The notes under the pieces are model-generated. The model ran no database searches. It was not told where the DNA came from and saw only the letters and a list, made by a program, of their open reading frames with translations. A DNA stretch of 64,000 bases from an uncultured Flavobacteriaceae bacterium (lineage in GTDB: Bacteria > Bacteroidota > Bacteroidia > Flavobacteriales > Flavobacteriaceae), in contig CALSUF010000002.1 of assembly GCA_943789465.1 (NCBI GenBank), forward strand, positions 558,001-622,000, given 5' to 3'. This document shows positions 30,082 through 40,744 of the stretch, piece after piece (position 1 is the stretch's first letter; every line of letters begins with the position of its first letter). A program made the position numbers and the translations under genes.

Positions 30082-32337
30082 ATGAATTTAAAGACCTTTA
30101 TACCCAAAATAGAATTTATTATTTATATAAGAATAGTAATGGTTTCTTTGCTCTTATTTTCATGTAACTCAATGAAAAGCACCTCAAAAAACAATGACAA
30201 TGTAAACTATGTAGATCCACAAATTGGAGGCGTTGCGCCTTTTTTACAACCGACACGAACACGTATACATTTGCCAAATTCTATGGTACGAATGTATCCA
30301 GAAAGAAAAGATTATAGAGACGATCAAATCACTTCTTTTCCATTAACAACAAGAAAGCACCGGTCTGATTTACTTTTTAATATCATGCCAGTTTCAGGAG
30401 TGATAAATGAAGCCGACAAACCGATTTCAGCTTGGGATCAAGAGTTAGAAATTGCACACCCTCACTACTACTCTACTTGGCTAGAAGATTATAATATTAT
30501 TACAGAATTTACACCCGCAGCGCAAGCAGGTATCTTTAAATTTACCTATCAAAATAAGGATACTAGAAAATTATATCTAAGCGATTTATCGGGGGGTGAT
30601 TGGCAATTAAATGAAGATGGATCTCTTACAGGGACAGAATCGTTTGAAGGAATGTTGGCCTATGTATATGCCGTAACAGACAAAAAAGGAACGTTTACAT
30701 CTGTAACTACTACAGAAAATACTCTCAACTCTTGGATGACTTGGACCGATACAAACATCAATCAAGTTCAATTTAAATATGGCATCTCATTTATAAGCAG
30801 TGAGCAAGCAAAGAAAAATTTAGAAAGAGAAATTCCAAATTTTAATTTTGAAAAAATAAAAGAAAAAGCGCATAAAAAATGGTCTGAATTGCTGAATCAA
30901 ATTGAAGTTGAAGGTGGTACTGAGGCATACAAAAGAACGTTTTATACTGCACTGTATCGTTCCTATGAACGAATGATAAATATTACTGAAGACGGAAATT
31001 ATTACAGCAATTATGATCAAAAAATTCATGAACGGGAACAAGACTTCTATGCAGATGATTGGGTTTGGGATACGTTTTTAGCATTGCATCCTTTACGCTA
31101 TATTTTACAACCTGACGTGGAATCAGATATGATGGCTTCTTATGTAAGAATGTATGAACAATCAGGTTGGTTACCTCAATTTCCACAAATTCATGGAGAT
31201 GCACCTCCAATGAATGGCTTCCACTCGACCATCATGTTATTAGACGCTTACAGAAAAGGAGTTACTAATTTTGATGCAGAAATAGCGTTTCAGGCCATGA
31301 AAAAAAATGCTTTAGAAGGCACCATGATTCCATGGAAAATGGGCGCCCATGCCCCTCTTGATAAACTTGCTTTGGAACTTGGTTATTTTCCAGCATTGTA
31401 CCCAGGAGAAAAAGAAACAGAGCCTCGAGTTCATGATTTTGAAAAAAGACAATCGGTTGCGGTTACCTTAGCTCAAGGCTATGATGATTGGGCTTTAGCC
31501 GAATTTGCTAAGGAACTAGGCAAAGAGGAAGATTATAAATACTTCTCCAAAACTGCACAGAATTACAAAAATCTATATTGGAAGGAAAAAGGATTCTTTA
31601 TGCCAAAAGATGCCAAGGGTAATTGGATTGATATCGATCCAAAATTTGATGGCGGAATGGGCGGTAGAGATTATTATGATGAAAATAATGGGTGGACCTA
31701 CCTATGGAATGTACAACAAGACATTTTAGGGTTGCAAGAATTAATGGGCGGAAGAAAATCGTTTGAGGAACGTTTAGATCAAATGTTTAGAGAAGATTTA
31801 GGAAGATCAACCTATGCTTTAAATGCAAGATTTCCAGATTTCACAGGGATTATTGGACAATATTCTATGGGAAATGAACCCAGTTTCCATATCCCCTATT
31901 TATACAATTTTACAGATTCACCTTGGAAAGCGCAAAAGAAAACAAGAATGCTTTTAAACACTTGGTTTAAAGACAATATTTTTGGTATTCCAGGGGATGA
32001 AGATGGTGGTGGCATGTCTGCTTTTGTCGTATTTTCTGCAATGGGCTTTTATCCAATAACGCCAGGAATCCCCGTCTATACCATTGGAAGTCCGTTGTTT
32101 TCAAAAATCAGCATCCATCTACCAAATGGTAAAAAATTCACCATAAATGCACCCAATTGCAATGAAACGAACAAATACATACAGTCAGCAACCTTAAACG
32201 GAAAAGAACTAAAAGGACCTTGGTTTACACACACTGATCTTATAAATGGTGCAACCATCACATTAGAAATGGGGAAATATCCAAATAAAAATTGGGGTGC
32301 AAATCCATCTTTGATACCAAACGATTTTAAAAACTAA
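30082..32337 (+). CDS. GH92 alpha-mannosidase, lipoprotein, variant subtype
   Basis: GH92 enzymes are calcium-dependent exo-alpha-mannosidases. Start 30,082 (751 residues) is preferred: the longer frame from 29,986 overlaps the previous gene. The signal ends in a lipobox (LLLFSCNSM). The N-terminal beta-domain begins YVDPQIGGVAPFLQPT. The (alpha/alpha)6 domain contains DDWVWDTFLALHPL, GQYSMGNEPSFHIPYLYNF and GDEDGGGMSAFVVFSAMGF. The last motif differs from the GNEDxGQMSAW form in the other GH92 genes here, so this belongs to a separate subtype that it shares with the broken gene at 56,133. It is part of the SusC operon. Confidence 0.92.
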   Translation: MNLKTFIPKIEFIIYIRIVMVSLLLFSCNSMKSTSKNNDNVNYVDPQIGGVAPFLQPTRTRIHLPNSMVRMYPERKDYRDDQITSFPLTTRKHRSDLLFNIMPVSGVINEADKPISAWDQELEIAHPHYYSTWLEDYNIITEFTPAAQAGIFKFTYQNKDTRKLYLSDLSGGDWQLNEDGSLTGTESFEGMLAYVYAVTDKKGTFTSVTTTENTLNSWMTWTDTNINQVQFKYGISFISSEQAKKNLEREIPNFNFEKIKEKAHKKWSELLNQIEVEGGTEAYKRTFYTALYRSYERMINITEDGNYYSNYDQKIHEREQDFYADDWVWDTFLALHPLRYILQPDVESDMMASYVRMYEQSGWLPQFPQIHGDAPPMNGFHSTIMLLDAYRKGVTNFDAEIAFQAMKKNALEGTMIPWKMGAHAPLDKLALELGYFPALYPGEKETEPRVHDFEKRQSVAVTLAQGYDDWALAEFAKELGKEEDYKYFSKTAQNYKNLYWKEKGFFMPKDAKGNWIDIDPKFDGGMGGRDYYDENNGWTYLWNVQQDILGLQELMGGRKSFEERLDQMFREDLGRSTYALNARFPDFTGIIGQYSMGNEPSFHIPYLYNFTDSPWKAQKKTRMLLNTWFKDNIFGIPGDEDGGGMSAFVVFSAMGFYPITPGIPVYTIGSPLFSKISIHLPNGKKFTINAPNCNETNKYIQSATLNGKELKGPWFTHTDLINGATITLEMGKYPNKNWGANPSLIPNDFKN

Positions 32338-32350
32338 CAAGAAATCTCCT

Positions 32351-34627
32351 ATGAAAAATATAAAAATATACTTTCTACTTCTTACACTAATAAGTCTACT
32401 CTCTTTTAATAAATTCACAAAAACAACAACTAAAAGATCTGATGACAATACAAAGTATGTTAACACCTTTATAGGTACAGGTGGGCACGGACATACATTT
32501 CCCGGCGCAACAACCCCCTACGGAATGGTACAACTAAGTCCGGATACTAGAACTTTGGGCTGGGATGCTTGTGGAGGTTATCATTACACAGATACTTCGA
32601 TTTTAGGATTCTCTCATACACATTTAAGTGGAACAGGAATTAGTGATTTAGGCGACTTTTTGTTTATGCCTTTTTCAGGGGAAGCGAAAATAATTCCGGG
32701 AACTCCAGAAGATCCAGATTCAGGGTACCGTTCTCGATTTAACCATGATAATGAAGTTTCATCTCCTGGGTTTTATTCCGTTTTATTAAAAGATTACAAC
32801 ATCAAAGCAGAACTGACAGCTTCTAAAAGAGCCGGTCTTCATAGATACACCTTCAACAAAGAAGGGAAATCGGGGATCATTATAGATTTATCGCATACCA
32901 TTTATCCAGACCATAAACCAAACCATCAATTTAAATTAATTTCTGATACTGAAATTGCAGGCTATAAAGGTTCTGGAGGCTGGGCTGTGACGCAAGATAT
33001 TTTTTTCAACGCAAAATTTAATAAACCCTTTACAGTTACTTTTTTCGAAAATGGAAAAAAAATAGAAACATTACCAAACAGGACGTCAAAAAAATTAGTG
33101 GCCGTATTAACCTTTAATACAAAAGCGGGTGAAGAAGTGTTAGCAAAGGTTGGGATTTCATCTGTTGACTATGAAGGTGCCAATAAAAATTTAGAGGCAG
33201 AAATTAATCACTGGAATTTTGATAAGGTTAAAAATGAAGCCCATGAAACTTGGAAAAAAGAATTATCAAAAATCAATGTCAAAGGAGGTACTGACGATGA
33301 AAAAACAATCTTCTATACCGGTCTATACCATACGTCTATAAGCCCAAATACGTTTTCTGATGTCGATTTCAGCTACAGAGGAATGGACAGGGAAATTCAT
33401 CAATCTGACGAAGAAAAAATCTACACAGTGTTCTCGTTGTGGGATACTTTTAGAGCTTACAATCCTTTAAAAACAATTACAGATCCAGAAAAAACAAACG
33501 AGTTTATAAATACACTTTTAACAAAATACGATCAAGGTGGTGTTTTGCCAATGTGGGAATTGCAAGGAAATTACACAGGGTGTATGATTGGGTATCATTC
33601 CGTCCCAGTGATTGTGGATGCTTACACTAAAGGAATTCGAGGCTATGATGTAAAGAAAGCTTATGAAGCCGTTGTTCATGCTTCAACATATGATACACTA
33701 GATATCTTTTTTCCATCAGAAAGAGTCAAAAATATTTTAATGCCCAAGGGTAAACTCTATAATGAAACGATGGATTTTATTCCTGCTGACCTAGAAAACG
33801 AATCCGTTTCTAAAGCCTTAGAATATGCTTATAATGATTGGTGTATTGCACAAATGGCAAAAGATTTAGGAAACACAGACGATTACAATCGTTTTATGAA
33901 ACGCTCCAAAAAATACACGCAGTATTACGACACCAAAACAGGGTTTATGAGAGGCAAAAATCAAGATGGAAAATGGCGTGAGCCTTTTGATCCCCGTTAT
34001 TCGAAGCATCGAAAAGATGATTACACAGAAGGAAATGCTTATCAATGGTCTTGGTTTGTGCCTCATGATGTCGAAGGTTTAGTTGATTTAGTAGGTGGTA
34101 AAGAAACGTTTATTAAAAATTTAGACGTCTTATTTTCTACGAGTTCTGAATTAACTGGTGATGATGTTTCTGGAGATATTTCGGGTCTCATTGGGCAATA
34201 TGCACATGGAAACGAACCCAGTCATCACATCTCACACATGTATAATTTTGTGGGACAACCATGGAAAACTCAAGATGTTACAGACCAAATTATGAGCGAA
34301 TTGTATTTTAATAATCCAAATGGATTGGCAGGAAATGAAGACTGTGGACAAATGTCTGCTTGGTATGTTCTAAATGCCATGGGGTTTTATTCGTTTAATC
34401 CTGGAGATCCCACCTATTCTATTGGTCGTCCTATTTTTGATAAAGTAGAAATCAATTTACCAACTGGGAAGAAATTCATCATAAAAGCTAAAAATAATAG
34501 CAGCGAAAATAAATACATTCAAGCTACTAAATTAAACGGGAAAGAATTAGAGACTCCATTTTTCACGCACAAACAATTAATTGCAGGAGGAAAATTGGAA
34601 TTTAAAATGGGTAAGCAACCGAAGTAA
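32351..34627 (+). CDS. GH92 alpha-mannosidase, canonical subtype
   Basis: The 758 residues have a signal peptide (about 1-20) without an obvious lipobox, so the enzyme is probably periplasmic. The N-terminal domain opens KYVNTFIGTGGHGHTFPGA, and the catalytic domain contains SLWDTFRAYNPL, HGNEPSHHISHMYNF and GNEDCGQMSAWYVLNAMGF (near residue 660). These are standard GH92 signatures around the calcium site and the catalytic acid and base. The role inferred is exo-removal of alpha-linked mannose from imported oligosaccharides. It is 13 bp after the variant GH92 gene. Confidence 0.95.
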   Translation: MKNIKIYFLLLTLISLLSFNKFTKTTTKRSDDNTKYVNTFIGTGGHGHTFPGATTPYGMVQLSPDTRTLGWDACGGYHYTDTSILGFSHTHLSGTGISDLGDFLFMPFSGEAKIIPGTPEDPDSGYRSRFNHDNEVSSPGFYSVLLKDYNIKAELTASKRAGLHRYTFNKEGKSGIIIDLSHTIYPDHKPNHQFKLISDTEIAGYKGSGGWAVTQDIFFNAKFNKPFTVTFFENGKKIETLPNRTSKKLVAVLTFNTKAGEEVLAKVGISSVDYEGANKNLEAEINHWNFDKVKNEAHETWKKELSKINVKGGTDDEKTIFYTGLYHTSISPNTFSDVDFSYRGMDREIHQSDEEKIYTVFSLWDTFRAYNPLKTITDPEKTNEFINTLLTKYDQGGVLPMWELQGNYTGCMIGYHSVPVIVDAYTKGIRGYDVKKAYEAVVHASTYDTLDIFFPSERVKNILMPKGKLYNETMDFIPADLENESVSKALEYAYNDWCIAQMAKDLGNTDDYNRFMKRSKKYTQYYDTKTGFMRGKNQDGKWREPFDPRYSKHRKDDYTEGNAYQWSWFVPHDVEGLVDLVGGKETFIKNLDVLFSTSSELTGDDVSGDISGLIGQYAHGNEPSHHISHMYNFVGQPWKTQDVTDQIMSELYFNNPNGLAGNEDCGQMSAWYVLNAMGFYSFNPGDPTYSIGRPIFDKVEINLPTGKKFIIKAKNNSSENKYIQATKLNGKELETPFFTHKQLIAGGKLEFKMGKQPK

Positions 34628-34703
34628 AATTTAATACATCTGTATTACCATAAATAAAAAATAGCTCTTGTAAAAAAATTAACATATTTAATAAAATTTA
34701 ATC

Positions 34704-36017
34704 ATGTCAACTAACAAATCATACAGAAGTGCACTCATTTTTTTAACTACTCTATTTTTCCTTTGGGGTTTTATCACTGTTTTAGTAGATAGTTTAGTAC
34801 CTAGATTAAAAGATGTTTTTGAAATGTCATATGCCAAAACAGTTTTGGTTCAGTTTGCATTTTTTACAGCATTTTTTGTGGTCTCAGTTCCGGCTGGAAC
34901 GCTTTTGTCTAAAATCGGATATAGAAAAGGAATCGTTTTAGGGTTAATAATTATGGCTTTAGGCTGTTTACTATTTTATCCTGCTGCCGAATATAGAAAT
35001 TTTAATGTTTTTTTAATTGGCTACTTTACATTAGCTGGAGGGATTACTGTACTTCAAGTTGCTGCCAATCCCTACGTAGCTTTACTCGGTTCAGAAGAAG
35101 ATGCTTCTAGTAGATTAAACTTATCACAGGCCTTTAATTCTTTAGGTACAACTATAGCGCCAATTGTGGGTGCACTATTCTTGTTGAGTGATTCCGTTAA
35201 GACCTCTGAAGAAATTAATCTATTGACAGCTTTAGAAAAAGTAGATTATTATTCAGCTGAGGCAGCAACAGTTCAAACACCATTTTTACTGATAGCTGCT
35301 TTTATTGGGATACTGGCATTAATTTTTGCTTTTTTAAAATTACCCAAAGTGATGCAAGAAAGTCCTAAAGGTGGGTACTTGTCTTTGCTAAAAAATAAGT
35401 TGATGCTTATGGGGGCACTGGGTATTTTTGTTTACGTAGGTGCAGAAGTTGCAATTGGTAGTTTCTTAGTGAATTATTTTAGTGACATGAATTTAGCAGT
35501 CATTGTAATGGAGAATGAAATGATGATGAACATCGCTAATACGATCGCAAGTGTTTTTAATAAAACATTTTCTAATTCAGATCCGAAATCGTTGCTAGGA
35601 ATTTTTATCATATTTTACTGGGGAGGTGCTATGATTGGCCGATTTATTGGAGCCTACCTAACGAAAATAATGGACGCTGGAAAGGTTTTGAGTATGTTTG
35701 CTTCATTGGCAATTCTTATGATATTAATATCTATTAATACGCAAGGATTGATTTCTATGTGGTCTATTCTTGCAGTAGGATTATTTAATTCAATTATGTT
35801 TCCAACCATATTTACTTTAACCTTAGAAGGTTTAGGAGACCTTAAAGCTCAGGCATCAGGATTGCTTTGTATGGCAATTGTGGGTGGCGCAATTATTCCG
35901 TTCGCATTTGGCAGTTTGATAGATAGTTTTGGATTTAAAAAAGCATTCATATTAACTGTGATTTGTTATGGCTATATCATGTATTATGGTAGATTAAAGA
36001 ATAGGAAAGCCGCTTAA
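34704..36017 (+). CDS. Sugar MFS transporter (FucP/GluP-like)
   Basis: The 437-residue inner-membrane protein has about 12 hydrophobic helices (LIFLTTLFFLWGFITVLVD is the first). The FucP/GluP family traits GTLLSKIGYRKGIVLG, LQVAANPYVALLG and NLSQAFNSLGTTIAPIVGA are present. The family imports hexoses with protons. In this operon the likely cargo is mannose released in the periplasm. The 76-bp gap before it is the largest in the operon, so an internal promoter is possible, but I see no TTAA-triplet box there. Confidence 0.92.
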   Translation: MSTNKSYRSALIFLTTLFFLWGFITVLVDSLVPRLKDVFEMSYAKTVLVQFAFFTAFFVVSVPAGTLLSKIGYRKGIVLGLIIMALGCLLFYPAAEYRNFNVFLIGYFTLAGGITVLQVAANPYVALLGSEEDASSRLNLSQAFNSLGTTIAPIVGALFLLSDSVKTSEEINLLTALEKVDYYSAEAATVQTPFLLIAAFIGILALIFAFLKLPKVMQESPKGGYLSLLKNKLMLMGALGIFVYVGAEVAIGSFLVNYFSDMNLAVIVMENEMMMNIANTIASVFNKTFSNSDPKSLLGIFIIFYWGGAMIGRFIGAYLTKIMDAGKVLSMFASLAILMILISINTQGLISMWSILAVGLFNSIMFPTIFTLTLEGLGDLKAQASGLLCMAIVGGAIIPFAFGSLIDSFGFKKAFILTVICYGYIMYYGRLKNRKAA

Positions 36018-36035
36018 ATTAAAAAAAAACGATAT

Positions 36036-37493
36036 ATGCTCACTGTATTTTTACATATTTTAATTATTCTGACGTCTATTGTATCTAAAAACGATACTAT
36101 ACAATTTAGCACAGAAAAAAAACCAAATGTTATCGTTTTTATTGCTGATGATTTTGGTTACGGCTCAACCAATATTTATGGTGCTCAAGAAGCATTAATA
36201 AAAACGCCAAACGTAAATAAATTAGCCAAAGAAGGTGTGAAATTTACAAATGCCTATACAACAGGTTCTGTTTGTACGCCCACAAGATATGCATTAATGA
36301 CCGGTCAATATTCTTGGAGAACAAATCTTAAAAAAGGGGTTGTGAATATGAACGACCCAGCTCTAATTGATGTGAAAAGAAAAACATTACCAAAATATAT
36401 GCAATCTTTAGGTTACAAAACAGCAATGGTTGGTAAATGGCATTTGGGTTTTAAAGAAAAAAAGTTTAATAATTTATTAGGAAATATTTATCCTGCTCCA
36501 ACAGATTATGGGTTGGATTATAGTTTTGCATTGCCTAATAACTTAGATGATGGGCATAAAGTTTATATAGAGAATAATAAAATTTATGGATTGCGTTCTG
36601 ATAAAATTTCTCCTTACGGAAAATCATTTTATGGAAAACAATACAAAGGATACGATGCCCCGCAAAGAGTTACAGAGCAAGTAACAGATGATTTAACAAA
36701 CAAATCTATAGAGTGGATGAAAAGTTTGGATAAAGACCAGCCATTCTTTTTATACTATGCAGCAGCAGCAGTACATCATCCTATTGTGCCAAGTCCACAA
36801 ATGCGAGGTAAAAGTAATGCAGGTGCTTATGGAGATTTTATTCAAGATATAGACCGTTCTTTAGGAGATTTAATTGCATTTTTAGAAGAAAGAGGTATTA
36901 GAGAAAACACCATTATTATTTTTGCGAGCGATAATGGTGGTGATATTCCAAAGAAAAAAGATGTAATGCCAGAAAATTTTGCCATCAACAAAGGCTTACA
37001 AATCAATGGAGACTATAAAGGAGATAAACATACTATTTGGGATGGAGGTTTTAGAATTCCGTTTATTGTAAATTATCCAAAGAAAATAAAAGGCGATCAA
37101 ACTTCTAATGTAACAATCTCAACAGTTGATATTTATGGGTTTCTAGCAGATTATGTTGGTAATGATAAGGGGTTAAATTTAGAAGATGCACCAGATAGTT
37201 ATAGCTTTAAAAAAGCCGTTTTAAAACCAAATCAATTTTACGAAAGACCCCCTTTAGTGCATAGAGATGCAAAAGGCAGAAAAGCAATTCGTTTTGAAGG
37301 GTGGAAATTTATTGAAGAAAAAAATAAAGACACAAAAAGAAAGATGAATGCTGAAATGCTTTTTAGCTTAACTAAAGATAAAAAGGAATCTACAAATCTT
37401 GCTAAAACAGAAATAGCAGTTGTTGATAAAGCAAAGACCTATTTAACTAAAATTATAGAAAAGTCATCCAAGAAAATTTGGAAAAATAATTAA
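36036..37493 (+). CDS. Family S1 sulfatase
   Basis: This 485-residue formylglycine-dependent sulfatase carries CTPTR (Cys80 is the residue converted to formylglycine), the metal motif FIADDFGYG, the MVGKWHLG motif and the IFASDNGG motif. A hydrophobic N-terminus (MLTVFLHILIILTSIV) acts as signal peptide. It cleaves sulfate esters, here presumably from mannose units. A maturation enzyme (FGE or anSME) is not in the window and must be encoded elsewhere. It is one of four consecutive sulfatase genes interrupted only by an esterase. Confidence 0.93.
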   Translation: MLTVFLHILIILTSIVSKNDTIQFSTEKKPNVIVFIADDFGYGSTNIYGAQEALIKTPNVNKLAKEGVKFTNAYTTGSVCTPTRYALMTGQYSWRTNLKKGVVNMNDPALIDVKRKTLPKYMQSLGYKTAMVGKWHLGFKEKKFNNLLGNIYPAPTDYGLDYSFALPNNLDDGHKVYIENNKIYGLRSDKISPYGKSFYGKQYKGYDAPQRVTEQVTDDLTNKSIEWMKSLDKDQPFFLYYAAAAVHHPIVPSPQMRGKSNAGAYGDFIQDIDRSLGDLIAFLEERGIRENTIIIFASDNGGDIPKKKDVMPENFAINKGLQINGDYKGDKHTIWDGGFRIPFIVNYPKKIKGDQTSNVTISTVDIYGFLADYVGNDKGLNLEDAPDSYSFKKAVLKPNQFYERPPLVHRDAKGRKAIRFEGWKFIEEKNKDTKRKMNAEMLFSLTKDKKESTNLAKTEIAVVDKAKTYLTKIIEKSSKKIWKNN

Positions 37494-37494
37494 A

Positions 37495-39096
37495 ATGAAA
37501 AATAAAATAATAGTACTAATTATTGGTTGTTTGTTGTTGATGTTTAATTGCAAGTCTAAAAATGAGCTTATAAATCAAACTAAAAACAAGAAGAAACCAA
37601 ATGTGTTGTTACTATTTTCCGATCAACATAACAAAAAGACAATGGGTTTTGAAAATCATCCAGATGTCATTACTCCAAATCTAGATAAACTATCTACTGA
37701 ATCTGTAGTCTTTGATAGAGCCTATGCAACAAGAGGTGTTTGTGTCCCTTCTAGAATGTCTTTAATGACAGGACTCTATCCAAGAACACTGGGATTAATG
37801 AATAATAATGAAGAAACTTCTGTTACAGATCAAGCCACTTCGTTAGCTAGTATTTTTAAATACAATGGATACAAAACCTATACTTTTGGAAAAAGACATT
37901 TAAAAGGGGGTGGAGACAAAGGTTGGGATGTTAAAAAAGAGGTACACGCAGAAGAAGGCGATAATGGCAACTATTTAAGCTGGGTTACAACACAAGGCTA
38001 TCAAAGTGAATTCTCTTATGATTGGGCTGCAGAATTCGGGAAAGGACCCATTGGTAGTGACGATGCGAACGCCAATATACCTATCGCTGATTTAGGGACA
38101 CGTATTTCTAAATTACCATTTGGATATACAATGGAGGCTTATACTGCATTAGAAACCATTAATATGATTGATCAACAAAAAAATAGTGATACACCTTTCT
38201 TTTGTTTTTCTTCTTTCTACAGACCACATCAACCCTACACTCCTGTAAAGAAATTCATGGATATGTATGATGTTTCCGAATGGGGAAAGGGTACAAAATT
38301 AAAAAGCGGTATAAAAATGCCCGAAAGTTTTTACCAACCCACAAAAGATTTGCCACCCTTATTACAGTTCCAAAGAAATGGAGGGAACAAAGTATGGAAC
38401 ATGGATAAGGCTTTTGAAGACGAACAACTCTGGAGAGATTATATTGGAGCCTATTACGCCTTAGTTACAGAAGTAGACCATTACGTTGGCGAGATTTTGC
38501 AAGCTTTAGACAAAGCAAACATCACAGAAGAAACGATCATTATTTATACCACAGATCATGGCGATTTTGTTGGGAACCATGGCATGGTAGAGAAAGCTGC
38601 GGCCGGTCATAATATTTATGAAGATATTTTAAACATTCCCTTAATGATTAGAATTCCAGGAAAAACACTTCAAGGAAAACATACTGCTGAACTGGTAACT
38701 TTGGTAGATATCATCCCTACTCTAATCGATGTTTTAGACTTAAAAACCCCCGATTTAGAATACAATTTTGAAGGCGTATCACTCGCGAAATTACTCTTGG
38801 AACAAAAACCATTGAACAGAGATTATATCGTATCTGAAAGTTGGTTTCAAGCCACAGTAATCGGTAAAAATGAAAAACTGGGGATTATGAAGTCAAATCC
38901 TGTAAATCCTAGACGAGATTACAGAGAATTTGGAGATATGTTTTTCGATAGAACACACGACCCTTTAGAACTGAATAATGGAATTAATGATGAAAAAAAT
39001 AAAGCGAAAATAGCGCAGCTTAGAACGTTTTATGCTGATTTTAAAACACAAGTTTCCGGAATTGGAATGCAAGAAATAAATAACAAAAATAAATAA
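37495..39096 (+). CDS. Family S1 sulfatase lipoprotein
   Basis: The 533 residues begin with a lipoprotein signal (LLLMFNCKSK, Cys19). The sulfatase motif is CVPSR (Cys83), with the metal motif LLFSDQHNKKTMGF and TTDHGDFVGNHGM near the second metal ligand group. The different DxH/GDF style indicates another S1 subfamily than the gene before it, which suggests a different sulfate position or linkage. The start follows the previous stop codon by 1 bp. Confidence 0.92.
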   Translation: MKNKIIVLIIGCLLLMFNCKSKNELINQTKNKKKPNVLLLFSDQHNKKTMGFENHPDVITPNLDKLSTESVVFDRAYATRGVCVPSRMSLMTGLYPRTLGLMNNNEETSVTDQATSLASIFKYNGYKTYTFGKRHLKGGGDKGWDVKKEVHAEEGDNGNYLSWVTTQGYQSEFSYDWAAEFGKGPIGSDDANANIPIADLGTRISKLPFGYTMEAYTALETINMIDQQKNSDTPFFCFSSFYRPHQPYTPVKKFMDMYDVSEWGKGTKLKSGIKMPESFYQPTKDLPPLLQFQRNGGNKVWNMDKAFEDEQLWRDYIGAYYALVTEVDHYVGEILQALDKANITEETIIIYTTDHGDFVGNHGMVEKAAAGHNIYEDILNIPLMIRIPGKTLQGKHTAELVTLVDIIPTLIDVLDLKTPDLEYNFEGVSLAKLLLEQKPLNRDYIVSESWFQATVIGKNEKLGIMKSNPVNPRRDYREFGDMFFDRTHDPLELNNGINDEKNKAKIAQLRTFYADFKTQVSGIGMQEINNKNK

Positions 39097-39102
39097 CCAC
39101 AA

Positions 39103-40743
39103 ATGACATTTAATACTTACAAAACTATTGGATTTATAGTCTTTTTATTAATAATTGGTACTACTAAATCAATTGCACAAAATACTAAAAAACCAAACAT
39201 CATCTTTATTATGACAGATGATCAAAGTGCTGTGGTGCCTTTAGATTCAGAGAAAAGAATACAATCGCGTCCTTTTGGATTTAATGGCGATAAAGAAGGA
39301 CATACCCCTATTATAGATGACTTGGCAAAGAATGGCATAATTTTTAACAGCGCGTATGTATCAAGCTCTGTATGTGTGCCAAGTAGATATACTATGCTAA
39401 CAGGGCGTTATGCAGGACGATCAGAAGGGCCTGCTTTTATGAGAATGCATCCATATGGTGTAATGACAAGAGTAGAAAATAATACAGAAATAGAAAAAGA
39501 CAAACCCAATTTACCAAGACTATTACAAGCAGAAGGGTACAAAACAGGTTTTGTAGGTAAAAGTCATATTGTGGAACATGATATCGTTAACAATAAAAAA
39601 AACTGGGAAAAAAACGGCTTTCAAACCTATGCTAAAAATGCGGATCCAAATGACCCAGCAGTTTCTAAAAAAATGTTTGAGAACCATCAAAAATGGACAG
39701 AAGTAATTAAAGAATATGGATTTGATTATGCGAACGCATTTTATGCAGGAAATTTAAGAGAACAGTATAATGATTCTTTAAATGTTCATAATGTAGAATG
39801 GAAAAATAAAGCGGCTTTAGAATTCATCGATGAAAACAAAAACGATCCGTTCTTTTTATATTACAGTGAAACGGTTCCTCATGGTCCAGCACCCTATAAT
39901 ATGAAAAACGGAAAATACTTTAGAGGTTTAGATTCAAACCCAAAATTTACGGGACAAGGGCTGATAGATGCTGATTACTCCTATTTACCTACTAGAGAAG
40001 AAATTAAAGAAGAAATCAAAAACCTTGATAAAAAAGTAGCACACGCTTGGTTGCGTTGGTTTGATCATGCAGTTGGTGCCGTTGTAGATAAACTAAAAGC
40101 AGAAGGTATTTATGAAAACACCATTATTATAATTACGTCAGATCATGGGAACTACAACGGAGGAAAAACGAGCTTGTATGAAAGTGGAACAAAAGTTCCT
40201 TTAATGATGCATTGGCCAAATGGAATTAAACCCAACCAAAACTATAATGAGTTGGTTCAAAATATTGATTTTACACCCACTTTATTAGAACTAGCAGGGG
40301 TTAAATTAAAAAATGTAGAATCAACCTTAGACGGCGTTAGTTTAAAAAAGGTATTAAAAGGAAATAAAAAACCAGTACATGATTATTTGTTTTTTGAGAT
40401 GGGTTACGCAAGAAGTGTAATGACAAAAGACTGGAAATACATTTCTGTGAGGTATGATAAACAAAAAAAGAATAGAATCAATAAAGGCCTAACATTTAAA
40501 GGATGGAAAGGTGCCGAACTTCAATACCCTTATTACACTAGAAATGGTCATTTGGGAAATATTGCATCCAAAAGCAGTGCTTTTTATTTTGATGCAGATC
40601 AAGTATTTGATTTAGTTAAGGATCCGCGTGAAACTAAAAATATTTTTAAAGACAACAGAGAAAAAGCAGAAGAACTTAAAATACTATTGACAAAAAGTTT
40701 GAAGTCATTTCCTAACCGACCTTACGCTGAATTTGTGAATTAA
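39103..40743 (+). CDS. Family S1 sulfatase, homologue of the fusion-protein sulfatase
   Basis: This 546-residue protein has a signal peptide (about 1-26, ending SIAQ), metal motif IFIMTDDQS, formylglycine motif CVPSR (Cys91), GKSHIVEHD and ITSDHGNYNGGKT. It aligns along its whole length with residues 20-545 of the fusion protein at 17,071, including the shared IQSRPFGFNGD-type insert and the AGRSEG segment. The two therefore probably act on the same sulfated unit, this one periplasmic and the fusion at the cell surface. Confidence 0.93.
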   Translation: MTFNTYKTIGFIVFLLIIGTTKSIAQNTKKPNIIFIMTDDQSAVVPLDSEKRIQSRPFGFNGDKEGHTPIIDDLAKNGIIFNSAYVSSSVCVPSRYTMLTGRYAGRSEGPAFMRMHPYGVMTRVENNTEIEKDKPNLPRLLQAEGYKTGFVGKSHIVEHDIVNNKKNWEKNGFQTYAKNADPNDPAVSKKMFENHQKWTEVIKEYGFDYANAFYAGNLREQYNDSLNVHNVEWKNKAALEFIDENKNDPFFLYYSETVPHGPAPYNMKNGKYFRGLDSNPKFTGQGLIDADYSYLPTREEIKEEIKNLDKKVAHAWLRWFDHAVGAVVDKLKAEGIYENTIIIITSDHGNYNGGKTSLYESGTKVPLMMHWPNGIKPNQNYNELVQNIDFTPTLLELAGVKLKNVESTLDGVSLKKVLKGNKKPVHDYLFFEMGYARSVMTKDWKYISVRYDKQKKNRINKGLTFKGWKGAELQYPYYTRNGHLGNIASKSSAFYFDADQVFDLVKDPRETKNIFKDNREKAEELKILLTKSLKSFPNRPYAEFVN

Positions 40744-40744
40744 T

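Noticed and set aside
34676-34703. TTAA-rich stretch before the MFS gene as a sixth PUL box
   Set aside because: The TTAA units are 9 and 10 bp apart, not 11, and they run up to the start codon with no TTTG following.
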